Below, one piece after another: positions 13,459 to 25,091 of a DNA stretch of 64,000 nt. The stretch covers positions 2,005,066 to 2,069,065 of the forward strand of contig OY811987.1 of the NCBI GenBank assembly GCA_963681505.1. The letters run 5' to 3'. The DNA comes from Eunapius fragilis. Lineage: Eukaryota; Porifera; Demospongiae; Spongillida; Spongillidae. The position numbers and the translations under genes are program-made. Under the pieces are notes generated by a model that was not told the DNA's origin, ran no database searches, and saw nothing but the letters and a program-made list of their open reading frames with translations. Positions within the stretch are counted from its first letter, which is position 1, and each line of letters starts with the position of its first letter.

Positions 13459-16412
13459 CAGTAGCGGATCCAGCGAGGGGCTAGGGGGGGCTATAGCCCT
13501 CCCTCCCCCCCTTCCAATTTATATTATTCATACCATGTGACGTGTACATTTAATTTTAGGTAATAATTAATAAGTTGTTAATTGTTTGCTTTCGCACGCG
13601 CGCGCTGTGTTTCCGACATCAATGGCAGAGAACGGGGCAGGACCCTCTAAAAAGACCAAGATATGGAGATGCTCTCTTTTAGACCACTTTTCGTGATCAG
13701 GCACATCGCCATCGGCGTCTGTTAGTGTTATTAGCAATGACGAGACACCATTGGATGGTTCCTTCGAGGTTTCTGGTGATCGAGGTTCCTTGGATGGCCC
13801 TTTTGAAGATGTAGCGAGAGGTGTGTCAGATCATATGAGCCTCCTCTGCCAGATCATATTCAGCCTCCTCTGCCAGGCCCTCTGCAAATGGCGGGACCAC
13901 CGGATTGTGGTTTGATGAAGTTTCGTATTCTTGATGGCTCTGCTACTGATGAGGAAAAATATTGGATTGTGTCACTTTTAGAACAACCAAAAGAGTTTGT
14001 ATTAAAATTAAAATTTCCTGCATCAAAGGAAGGTAAGCAAAAGAGGTCATTCCAAAGCGCTTGGTTCATTAAGTACCCTTGGCTGACATATAGCAGAATG
14101 GAAAATGGTGGCTATTGTGCGCATTGCTTTGTGTTTGCATCTGGATGTAGTCTCGGTGTGTTGGTTAGATCGCCAATGGTGAAGTTTAAAAAGGCTCTTG
14201 AGACTCTTCAGTTGCATGACATTACACAATACCATCGGGAAGCTAGGATCAAAGCTGTAGCATTTATTAATGTGATGGAAGGAAGACAGGCAAGTATTGC
14301 CAATTCCCTGAACGAAACGTACGCCATAACAGTGCAACGAAATAGGAATGTGTTAAAATCTATTATGGTCACTGTTGAGTTTTGTGGCCGACAAGGAATA
14401 GCACTACGGGGACACAGAGATGATCGAATCTACCTTGATGAGCAAGACAACAATCCAGGAAACTTTCAAGCCTTATTACAATTCCGCTGCAATGCAGGAG
14501 ATAATGAACTTTCATCTCATTTTCAGGAATGCTCCAAAAATTCTACGTATCGCTCTAAGACCACACAAAATGACATCCTCAATGTATTTGGGAGCATGAT
14601 TAAGGAGACTATTATAGCAAAAGTTAAAGCAGGTAAATACTATGCCATGATTGCAGATGAAGTTCAGGATGCTCCATCCATTGAACAGATATCAGTTGTA
14701 TTGCACTACGTGCACAAAGTTGGCTGCCGATATACGATAAAGGAAAGTTTTGTTGCATTCAAAGAATTGCATAGAGTAATGACTGGTGCTGCAATAGCAG
14801 AATCACTGCTAGAAGAGCTCAAAGAACTAGATCTAGATTTGGATCATCTAAGAGGACAGGGCTATGATGGAAGTGGAGCTATGGCAGGCAGTGTACAAGG
14901 TGCCAGCAGTATCATCCTTCAAAAGCATCCACTTGCCATCTTTGTTCACTGCTGCAGTCATGTTTTGAATCTGTCTATAGCTTTCATGTTCTGACGCATT
15001 GGTGAGGAATATGATGGGCAGTGTCAGTGAAGTGCATAAGTTCTTCGAGCATGGTAAACGTCAGGATAAGCTGACAGAGGTGATTGATGCAACAATGCCC
15101 AATACCAAGAAAGTAAAAATAAAATCCCTGTGCAGAACTCGTTGGATTGAGCGTCACGATGCCTTAGAAGTGTTTGTTGACTTATATCCTGCAATCATAC
15201 AATCACTTCGAGATATCTCTTAAAATGGAACAGAGAAACAGTTCAAAGTGCAACAGGTTTAGTAGGGTGTATTGAAAATTTTTCTTTCGTTATTTCTTTA
15301 GTGGTTGTTTTTAATATTATGTGCTATATCAAGGGACTAACTGTTCTTTTACAACTAGAGTCTTTGGATATTGTTCAAGGGATTCAAATGGTGACTGAAG
15401 TAAAGGAAATACTAAGTGATGTTAGGGAAAACATTGTTGAACATTACCAGCTATGGCACAAACAAGCTGTGGAATTGGTGCAGCAGTCTGATTGTGAAGA
15501 GCCATCAATACCACGCAGATGCAATAAACAAACGCAACGAAGTAATGTTGAAGCAGATGATCCAGAGATGTACTACAGAAGAACTATCGCTATTCCTTTC
15601 CTTGACCACCTTCTTAATGAGCTAGGTGAACGGTTTACTTCTCATGCAAATATAGCTACTCTTGGATTGTGCCTCATACCTAAAGTTTTTATGGAAAGGA
15701 GTGACTGGAATGTTCATGTACAAAGCTTCGCGAAGATGTTCCAAAGTGATTTGCCGGCACCACTTTCATTGACTGCTGAACTTCATACATGGAAAATGAA
15801 ATTCCATAAATGGAAACCATCGGAACTTCTAATGAATCCTTTAGCAGCATTAAATGAGTGTGACAACAGAGCCTACCCTAACATCTTTGTACTACTTCAG
15901 TTGTTATGCACAATCCCCGTAACATCGTGTGAAGCAGAGCGGTCATTTTCTGCCCTGCGTAGAATAAAAACGTTTCTCCGCACCACTATGGGAGAGAAGC
16001 GGTTGAATGGCCTTGCACTGTTACACATCCATCGGGAAATATCTGTTAATCTGGATGAAGTTGTAACAAAATTCGCCCAAAAACACAATAGAAAACTACA
16101 ATTACTGTAATTATTTTTGTTCATGAATTGCTGTATGCGTTGATATACACTGCCACAATTATTATTTCATTCCCGCTACTGCATGCATGCGCTGATACAC
16201 TGCCACAATTATTATTTCATTCCCGCTACATGTAGTCACAATTAGCTGAACTTGAAACTTGCGTAATTTTTTAGCACGCCGAATTAACATTTTCAAAAGC
16301 TTCCGCGCTTCGCGCGGGAGGGGGCACATCTGCACCCTCCCCCTTTGGGTGATCCCCTCCACTACAACCCCCTTCTTAGCCCCCCCAACGGATAATCCTG
16401 GATCCGCTACTG
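13459..16412 (+). mobile_element. hAT element 1 with 5-bp target duplication
   Basis: The left end CAGTAGCGGATCCAG at 13459 and its exact reverse complement ending at 16412 form 15-bp terminal inverted repeats, with G-rich subterminal sequence continuing inward. The flanks carry ATCTT at 13454-13458 and 16413-16417, a perfect 5-bp target duplication. The internal transposase is annotated separately. Confidence 0.9.
13625..16110 (+). pseudogene. hAT transposase (ZMYM1-like, TTF zinc finger / DUF4371 type), degenerate
   Basis: The main open frame runs 13888-14994 and continues after lesions at 14999-15223 and 15301-16110. It has a TTF-type zinc-finger region (SAWFIKYPWL, then GYCAHCFVF), the DUF4371-like core (FCGRQGIALRGHRDD, MIADEVQDA with a catalytic Asp, GQGYDGSGAM) and the C-terminal hAT dimerisation block (TSCEAERSFSALRRIKTFLR). 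An in-frame TGA at about 14994 coupled with a frame change, and a gap near 15230, break it. It is the cargo of hAT element 1 and lies just downstream of the Tnp2-like relic. Confidence 0.92.
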
Positions 16413-17007
16413 ATCTTGCTGCTCAGCTTCCAACACCTCATCTTCCCCACCAGAATGTTCACTTGCTGCACAGATGTAAATATTGTACATGTACATGCGC
16501 ACATGTAATATAGAGTTTCAATAAGATTCATGCATGACATAAACTCGGTATATGAAACAATAAGCCACATAATGGCGAATAGGGGTTGGGGATTATACTC
16601 ACAATCAGTTTTGGTCAAGTATGACCATATATGGTGAAATTGACCCCCCCCCCCCCCCCCCCGTATCCGCCACTGGTGACATTGTAGGATTGCAACATAC
16701 CAGAAAATGTGACATCCTGGGATTCCCGTGAACTTCTTTCCTCCTCCTCACGATCACACTTACACGCACAGCCTTCTCTGTCCATCTCATTGGCGCCGGC
16801 CTCAGCAGTACTAGTCCCATACATTCTACGGTGTCTAAATACTGTCGAATACGAATAGAAGCATTTCGTCTTGACAGTCTTGTATCTTGCACAATTGCAA
16901 GCATACAACCCCCCTAAAGATCTTTTTCGCTTTCCAACGTGCATTGTTTCACACTGACTAGAACGCATGCACAATATAATTTCCAATTGCGCACGTGCAT
17001 TTTCAAA
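16413..17007. other. Intergenic DNA with a solitary transposon right end
   Basis: At about 16640-16672 a run of C followed by GTATCCGCCACTG matches the right terminus of the hAT family in this window. No matching left end with the same flanking duplication (GTGAC) was found, so this is a fragment. Nothing else is recognisable. Confidence 0.6.
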
Positions 17008-18004
17008 ATGTCGTCAGAGAAGGCCCTTTCTTCGCGAAAGTCTCTTGTAGAGAATGACACCCATCACAATCGAGATTTTCAACGAAGTCAAATACGTTTG
17101 ATGGAGGAGAGAATCCTCCAATTGGAACAACGTATAGATGCGCTAGAGGATGCAATGGCTGAAGTAAACATCCACATCGCGGAGGGTAGCCTGGGTAAGC
17201 TAAAGTGAAGAGTTGAGGCGCTGGTATGTGATTTAATTGGTAAGCCTATTCATCTTTGGCAGAAACACCACAAACCACAAAAGCCGCCAAAAGTCGTGTA
17301 CCTTTGGTGATGATGAGCATAGCAAATTACAAAGATACGTACGCTTACATGCACTTTCAATTGTGATCCATAGGAAGTTCTTCAGGATGCATTCCAGCAA
17401 CATGCAGCTGAGGTGAAACTCTTACTTAAGGAAAAGACTTGGTCGGAAGTCGAAGACACACTCAAAAAGAAGTTATTGGAGTCTGTCATCGCGCTTATGG
17501 CTTTCCATAAGTATCCAGTGCCTAACAAATCAACTCTTGTGAAAAGAGTGAAGGTATGTAAGACAGTATATATGCATATATGAACACGCAGCTACGTTTT
17601 CCCTCATGTTTAAAAGGACTTCTACACTACAAGGAGGAGTAAGTCCTTGGTCAAGGCCGACCCAGAAAGGAGGAAGCAGCGTCGTGTGGCCTTGATGAGA
17701 AGTCGGTTAACTCACCTAAGTCATGCATGTATTTTGTGATCCTGCATGCCACACAATTAAGAATATTATTGTAGGCCACTCGAGATAAGGTTGTAAGAGA
17801 TGCCATAGAATTGGGGGAGCTGACTGCCGACGATAAAGAAAGCATTGAAAAGCTACGTTCGTCCATTGCGATGGTACCGCTGTCAGATGTAGATGTTGCT
17901 AGCGATGAAGAAGAAGAGCGAGCGACTTTCGAAAAGCAGCGCCTGTTACACCTCAGCAGGGCACGGGCTGTTCGGGCTGCTCATCGATCTGAAGAATTAG
18001 TTTA
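17008..18004 (+). CDS. Hypothetical coiled-coil protein, multi-exon
   Basis: Start ATG at 17008. Probable exons are about 17008-17194, 17377-17553, 17617-17711 and 17775-18004 (stop TAA). The first encodes a heptad-like helix (MEERILQLEQRIDALEDAMAEV). The second has VLQDAFQQHAAEVKLLLKEK, the third a basic segment (ERRKQRRVALMRSR) and the last an acidic-to-basic helix (DVDVASDEEEERATFEKQRL). The first two junctions have canonical GT-AG sites with fitting phase; the last junction is unresolved. I do not recognise the family. It lies between two hAT elements and could belong to a mobile element. Confidence 0.5.
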
Positions 18005-19640
18005 AAATGTAACAATCTGACTTTTTTTTTGTGTCTTTTAACCCCTGTCTTAACCACGTGGCTATTGTATCAAATCAATGCAAGAATCCTACTCTGAGTT
18101 TATGAATATTTCACACAAGAAATTACAATCGATTTCTCAATAGAATCAAATGACAAATCCACTTATGATTCATGAAGATTTCTCAACGGAAATGACAGTT
18201 GATTTCTCAATGGAATCAAATGGCAAATATAAATTATAATGATTCTAGTTTGATTTCTCAATTGAAATTACTCGTCAATCAATTTTTGATTTGTCATCTG
18301 ATTTGTACTCATAAATCACATGTTAAATCATGCTTTGATTCTATGCATTCTTTTCCTGTGAATTTCTTCTCTCTCCATGGTCTGCACAGAAGCACCTTCT
18401 TGGAATACACATGTGTTGCTACATTCGGGGATGATTGACACAGGTTTTTGGATGTTGTCACTGGAGGTGGTGAAGACAACTTTGCTGAGCTCGACAAGAG
18501 AGGACAGTTGTATTCATTTAGAAAGGGTGCCCTCCAGCTGACAGTAGTGATTTGAACCCTTGGACTAAGCAATGTACCATGCCACTTGACGTTTTGAATA
18601 CTCCAAGTAAAATTCCACATTGTGTTGAGTACTGAGTGGCGGAGTATGCCAGGGATTTTTTGATGCTGTTAAACAACCACATGCTAGGCAGGCCACATGC
18701 CACATCTGCTTCAAAGGAAAAAAACACACCTCCTTCACTTGGTGCAGTCCATGAATGAATTTGGGCCATCGTCTGCATTCAATGCTGAACAGTATGTGCA
18801 CATTATAAGCTCTCACTTCAGAGTAAAAAGATGAAAATGAAAGGTATTTATATTTGAATGCTTGTAAAGTACCTTCTTTCAAGGTGTGGCAAGGCATTGA
18901 AAGACTTATTCTTTTCTAAACATACGCTCCACACTATGTGTGGTATTCTAATTAAAGAGCTTCAGCCAGGAGCCGAAAGAAAGTTAGAGTTTAAGAGATG
19001 TGCATGCATCATGTGGCACACACTTCTCAGGCTATGAAGTACTCCTATATTTGTCCTCTTTGCCTCTTGTATCTGAGGGTAAGCAAACGACCACACTACA
19101 GAACCTGCAGCATTTGTCGTATCAAGTTAAGCTTACTGGGGTCACTTGTACCGACAATGTTTCAGGCTAGTGCAAGTTGTAACTCGAGACTTTTCTACTG
19201 CCAATTGTGGGGAGTACATCCAGTTTGAAATGCTGAGGTACATGTAGATATTATTATGGGTTCTTCGTATTGCATAGAATTCACAGTAGGCGATCTGGAA
19301 CACCTAAATGTAAAGAGATGTCCATTGAAAAAAAATTATTTTTAAAGAGTTCATGCAGTACCTTAGATAAACACAACAATACAGCTTTCTGTCCTTCATC
19401 TAGGTAAGGGCTGATTATGAAAATGGCCATCTGGGCCCAGGCTGTAAAATTTCTCGCAAGAAATGATTGAAAATACGGCAGACATTGCCATAAAGCTTCA
19501 CCCGCATCCTGGATGTGTTAAACACCCTTACTCTTGCCAAATCTCTTTCTTCTGCCTGGCATTCATCTTCAGCATAAGCTCTTCCAGTGCGCTTTGACAT
19601 GACCGTACATATGCATTTATAATGTGCTCATTGAAATGGC
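18005..19640. other. Intergenic or intronic stretch, nothing recognised
   Basis: AT-rich, with repeated GATTTCTCAATGGAATCAAATG-like motifs at about 18120-18320. Short open frames occur on both strands, but none shows a domain or good splice pattern. Confidence 0.5.
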
Positions 19641-19651
19641 TTCACTGACCA

Positions 19652-20085
19652 GTGCTACTCCGTCTCGACCTGATCGTCAACACAAAATATCTCAAGGAGG
19701 TCCAAGAATTCGCGCTTCTGGACAATCGGGCACTCCGTTCACAGCAAGCACTCCTGTCTGCCAGTGCATCCATTATGTGGAATTTTAAATCAAATCCTAC
19801 AAGAGCTAACCCTGTTGAAGAGAGAGAGCGCAAAGCAGAATGCAACTCTCGTAAAGCTGAAACAACAACAGATGCAACTGCAGACTACACTAAATGAGCT
19901 AGCGCTAAAGTCCTTTAGCATCAAAAGAAGTCTGTATAAGGTACATGATTTGCTTTGCACATGTTATCCAAGCTCGTGCACAATGCATGCATATGTTTCA
20001 TTAACAGGATTCCTTGCTTAAGACTGTTGGAACTATATTCTGCAATACTCCTAGTAGAAAGCCCTCCACTGCAGAGATATCAGTA
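19652..20085 (+). CDS. Possible coiled-coil exons of an unrecognised gene
   Basis: A block ending near 19939 (KQQQMQLQTTLNELALKSF) with donor GTACAT is followed by an AG-bounded block at about 20009 (DSLLKTVGTIF) ending near a possible donor. The helix is Gln- and Leu-rich. No start or stop can be assigned, and the first block changes frame within it. It may be the N-terminal part of a gene, or transposon-derived. Confidence 0.3.
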
Positions 20086-20213
20086 GGTTTATGAAACAAT
20101 GCATGTAAGTACATGCATGTAGAATTTGCAATAATTGATTCAGGCTGGGATTAAGGAGGTGATGGGGTCAAGCCCAAATCAGAAGCTTTTCTCAAGGAAC
20201 ACGGAGTGGCCTG

Positions 20214-20690
20214 GTGACTAATCAGGAGAGACTAAAGCCTGAGATCCAGGAAGAGATGTGGGAACGTAAAATAAGGTTGCAACAAGCCAGACAGAAACCA
20301 GCACAAGAGCAATTGGAACCCATACAAGTCGGTCAGCCGGTGTTGGTGCGGGATTGGTTTTTTAAAAAGACCCAATGGAACAGGGGACAGTGCGTGTCGG
20401 ACAGATCATACATTGTGGAGGTGGATGGGCATATCTTGAGAAGGAATAGTGTTTCTGAAGCCCTCTAGTCACCAGCCGGAGACGGAAGAAAAAGCGTTGG
20501 ATCACGCACCCACCAAGGAGCGACCAGTCCCAAACTTGGCGACCCTACCTAGGGAGGTGACTACGATGCAAAGGGAGGACCCAAGTATTCATTCAGCACC
20601 GGTGATCATGGATAAGCCTCAAGGAGGAGCATCAGTAAATCAACAATTGCCTGCCGCAGTGGAATGTTCCCCGTTAACTATATAATATGT
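20214..20690 (+). pseudogene. 3' end of a Ty3/gypsy-like pol (integrase C-terminal region)
   Basis: The segment EQLEPIQVGQPVLVRDWFF, followed by a strand-rich stretch with YIVEVDGHILRRN, matches the small SH3-like domain at the C terminus of Ty3/gypsy integrases. A Pro-rich tail follows after a frame change near 20460. No reverse transcriptase, RNase H or catalytic integrase core is present. It is followed by a purine tract and an LTR-like start. Confidence 0.6.
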
Positions 20691-20771
20691 ACCCTGGCTC
20701 TTGGAAGTGCTAGGGGACAAACATGATCAGGACGTGTTGTGCGGGAACCCAATTGTTTCAAGAATTTTGTA

Positions 20772-20900
20772 AAAGGCGACCATACGCCAGGCAACAATGC
20801 TGCATGCAACTCAATGAATCCAATTATATTTTCAGTAAAACATTAGTTTACTGATATTATAGTGTTGCGTGCAACATGTTGCCTAGTGTATGGTCGCCTT
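20772..20900. mobile_element. Short MITE with about 37-bp inverted repeats
   Basis: AAGGCGACCATACGCCAGGC at the left and the reverse complement of TAGTGTATGGTCGCCTT at the right pair over about 37 bp, around a spacer of about 55 bp. It sits between the pol remnant and the purine tract, so it inserted into the retroelement. Flanking A/T bases prevent a firm target-duplication call (TAA possible). Confidence 0.7.
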
Positions 20901-20908
20901 AACTCATT

Positions 20909-21046
20909 GTGGAGGGGGGATGTTGTATAAATGATGATGTAATGTGGGGGTTGGGGTTCACGTGAGTGCACTGTGACTGCTCAGTGCATGCTTGATAGCG
21001 GAGTTCTAAGAGGTAATAAAGCCGCTTCCGTACTAGACATCTCAAA
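20909..21046 (+). repeat. Polypurine tract and start of a 3' LTR (putative)
   Basis: GGAGGGGGGA is followed at 20921 by TGTTGTATAAATG, the arrangement expected where a polypurine tract meets an LTR that starts with TG. An AATAAA signal occurs at about 21014 and a CA end is possible near 21046. No 5' LTR copy is present in the window, so the borders are tentative. Confidence 0.45.
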
Positions 21047-21360
21047 CCGCATCAATCTAGATTGATCTGGCTCTGATTTGCTTTAGGTTGAGTCCGCACT
21101 AGGAATTTAATATTCATAGCAAACCGGATCAGAGTCGGTTTGGGTGTTAAAATGGAATCTGCTGTACAACTTTGCTGGTCTGCGTTCATGGAACTATGCA
21201 TAACGCACCGTAGGAATAGGCTAAAAAGGGCAGGCATAATTATGGTATAACCGTACTCATTGTGCAGACGTGCAATCCCCTGGTAGATTGATTTGTTGCG
21301 GCTGATTCCATCGAGGTGGAGTAGGACGTCAGCCGCCCCCTTACTCCCACCCAGTGTACG

Positions 21361-24300
21361 CATTGGCGGATCCGGGGGGGGGAACTAGGGGATTCCCCCC
21401 CGCTGGACCGCCGTAGTAATATTCATTCACTACATCATTGTATAATTAATGCGCGGATGTGTCGATTACCTAGGCGTTGGATCGTGGCGGCCGTTAGGCG
21501 CTAGCCGGCTCTATATCCTTTGATAAAGGCCTTTTTTTTATCGACGTGATATTATTGCAGCAGACAAAGACCCTTTCTCAAAAGCACTATACATCCTGTG
21601 TAAAGGCATTATTTACGTCTCAGTTCAGTGTGCTTTGCTGTTGTCGGATCATTTGTCAGTCATCTTAGCAATTTCTCTCTGTTTTAACGGTGAGTATAAA
21701 ATTTTGTAAATTAATCTTCATGCTAATAGTATACCAATAGAGTTTCAAAAGTCGAATTTCCAAGGTGTATACACAAGCAAACTAACTAGGACCTGGGTAA
21801 GTTAATATAATGTGTAGCCCACATCGAATTCTTGTCATTGCATTATTTAATAGTTGTCGAACTCTCATGATATTCCTAGCTACTTGTGAATCTAAAACTC
21901 AAAAGCTCAGCATTTATATCACGTACGTGCCATGGTCAATGTTTGTTTTTAAATTCCATAATGCGTATATGCACGATCGACCTTATATACATATACATTA
22001 TATATATATATATATATAGATGGAAGGTGGCACGAAACGGTGTGCCATAGAGAAGGAAGGGGACAGAAATCCAAAGTTCATAAACTATCGAGCAATATTC
22101 GATCTTTTTTTGAACATCCATAGAAATTAATGTAACTGGTGAATGTTCAAGCGTACAGACAATACAACCCATCATGTGTACTGATATAGCACAGCACGAT
22201 TCTATATCTGCGCTGCAAGCTGTTTTATCAAAGTCTCCAAATGATTTACTAGACCAAATGATATCAGATGAGGAGATCGATGAAGACGCAGGACATAAGT
22301 AGCTTTGATGACCAGTCTGCATGTTCAGTACCATTTTTGGCAAATTACACAGGCAGTAGTAAGCAAATTGAAAGCACCAATATTGAGTCTGTACGGCACA
22401 ATTCTGCAGAAGTAGTAGATACTGTAAAAGATATTGGTTTGGTGACTTACGGAATTTCTCAACCTAAAAGTGTTATGGAAAAATTACTCACAGAACAGCC
22501 TTTATTGCCTTCAATTTTGCCAGTACATGTATATGAAAAGGGTGGCAAAACTATAAAGCAATATTTCAGAAAAGCTTGAAAGAGTGAATACCATTGGTTG
22601 GTATGGTTACCTTCAAAGGAAGGTGCATATTGTAAGTATTGCGTACTATTTGCAAAAGTTCCAAAGGGCAGGTGTCGTGGAGGTGGTGTATTCGGAAAAT
22701 TGGTAGTAACTCCGTTCCAAGATTTTAAAAATTCTAAAGGAAAAGAAGGCGTTCTTGACAAGCATGACTCATATCAGTACCACAAAGATGCTATGTTGAT
22801 GGGCAAAGCTTTTCTGGAACAATGTAGAAATCCAGCTCTGCGTATAGATAATGTGTTAGATATGCAGTCATAAGAACTAATGAAGTCAAACCGACTGGCC
22901 CTGAAAAGCATTGCTGAATGCATTATTTTCTGTGGTAAACAAGGCATCTCCTTTCGCAGGCACAGAGATGACTACACGGCAGGTCCTGGTACGAATAAAG
23001 GAAATTTTTTGGCTTTGTTGGAATTCAGAGCCAGGACAGATGCAACACTTCAGAACTTCATTACCAATGCACCTAAAAATGCTTGCTATACTTCTAAAAC
23101 AATTCAAAATGACATGATAGAACTTTGTGGAAACTATGTAAGGCGAGTACACAAATGCAACGGTTATGAAGGGTGGCTATTTTGCCATTACTGCAGATGA
23201 AGTAACTGACTCATCGAACAACCATTCTGTACTTGGCACATGCAAAAGAATGTTGGATATCAGCAATCCCAGCAATGTATTTGTCAAAGAGCAACTATTT
23301 GATTTTGTTCAACTAGAACGAACAAATTCAGAATCTGTTTGCAAGACATTAATGGAGTCGTACATGTCGCGTAGCATTGATCTAAACAGAGTTAGAGCTC
23401 AAACGTATGACACGACGAGTTCAATGTCATCAGCAGCAAATGGAGTTAATGGACGATTCAGGGCGTCATATCCAAAAGCCATTTATTTGCCATGCAATGC
23501 ACATATTTTGAATTTGTGCATCAGTGCTAGCTGCAAATTACAGCCAATTCGGAACGTGATAGACACAATGAATGAAGCACATCTGTTTTTTCACAATTCA
23601 CCTAAAAGGCAGGCTTTTTTTGAGCGCGTATTAGAGGAATGCTGTCAGGATGTGAAGTTAGAGAAACTTAAAGGATTGTGTTGAACTCGATGGGTAGAAC
23701 GCCACGAAGCTTATGAAAAATTTAAGGAACTCTTCCCTGCAGTAATTATGACGATGGATATGATCTGCCATCCTGATATGTACAACAACCCATCATTGAA
23801 TGACTGGGCATGGGATAGGGAGACAAAGGACAAGGCTAATGGTATAGCATCATGCCTTAAGCGATTTGAAAATATTGTGTCTTTCGTCGTACAAAAAAAT
23901 GCTCTATACCCACTCAAAGGTATCGCTGCCAAATTGTAATGCCGAGAACTGGACGTGTATGAGGCCTACCAACAGATTGATGACACTATAGCTCTCATAC
24001 AGCAATACAGAAGTGAAATTGAAGTGTTTCATGACAAGGTGTACGATGAAGCAAAGAAGCTTGCGGAGGACATTGGAAGTAACGAAGAAAAGCCTAGAAC
24101 TGTTAACGGGAGACAAATGCAATGTTGCAACATACCGGCAGAAACCACAACTGAATATTTCAAGAGGAGTTTGACAATACCATTTTTGGATTATCTATTA
24201 TCTGAGATGAAGGAGCGCTTCTCTGTTACGAATAGACAGGCTGTTACAGCAATACTGTCCTTGCTGCCCCAGATAGCTATCAAATGTGCACTGGATTACA

Positions 24301-25086
24301 AAATGTTTACATTTTACGAAAATGACCTTTCATCATACTCCTCACTGCCCTCAGAAACTGGATCACTGGGTTATTTATTGTAGGAGAAAAATTGAAACAT
24401 CCAGCCCACCTGAAACCTTGGTTAATTGCTACACACATGCAGACCCCGACATTTTCCCAAACATTCAAGTTCTTTTAAGTATTGGGCGCATATTTCCAGC
24501 CACAAGTTCAGAAGCAGAATGTTCTTTTTCTGTTCTTCGGAGGCTAAAAACGTCATTGAGAAATAAAATGGGAGAAGAGCACCTAGCGTCACTCGCATTA
24601 ATGCATACAAATTATAATGCAACTATAGATCCTGAAATGATTGTTGAACGTTTTGTTACAGCAAATCCAAGACGCCTATTCAGACCTTTGTATGATGAGT
24701 AAAGCATTTAACCTGTATACTGTGAGTCATTTTTCATTTTTGCAATCCAGGATTATAGCATGCGCGATTTCATATTTAGGTACGGCGTTTATATGGCAGT
24801 ACATGTACAAGTATAGTAATTACATGATGCATGAATGCATATGTAGATAGGACTGCGGTTAAAATAGCGGAAGCAAGTAACTCTTGTCATATTATATCTG
24901 TTACTACGCAATTATGCTATGTTTTGTGACTTAAAAAGTGTGAAAGTTGCAAAGCGGCTGGGGCGGAGCCCCAGACCCTGATGGGGGAGCTTACAGCGCT
25001 CCCCCATACCCCCTAGCTGTGTGGAGGCGTGTCCCTTACCGCGATCACTTTCCCCTCCTCGCTCCGAAATCCTAGATCCGCCCCTG
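21361..25086 (+). mobile_element. hAT element 2 with 5-bp target duplication
   Basis: The left end CATTGGCGGATCCGG and right end CCTAGATCCGCCCCTG are imperfect inverted repeats of the same type as hAT element 1. GTACG flanks both sides (21356-21360 and 25087-25091). The right subterminal block (about 24955-25020, GGGGCGGAGCCCCAGACC) is nearly identical to that of hAT element 3 at 49140, so the two belong to one family. Confidence 0.88.
22200..24702 (+). pseudogene. hAT transposase of element 2, multiply broken
   Basis: It reads like the other two hAT proteins: WLPSKEGAYCKYCVLF (TTF-type finger), IIFCGKQGISFRRHRDD, AITADEVTDSS with the first Asp, RAQTYDTTSSMSSAANG with a second Asp, and SSEAECSFSVLRRLKTSLR for the C-terminal Glu and dimerisation block. 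In-frame stops occur at about 22577, 22871 and 23682, and at least two frame changes (about 23160 and 24380) interrupt it. The catalytic region is otherwise kept, so decay looks fairly recent. It cannot make a full transposase. Confidence 0.92.
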
Positions 25087-25091
25087 GTACG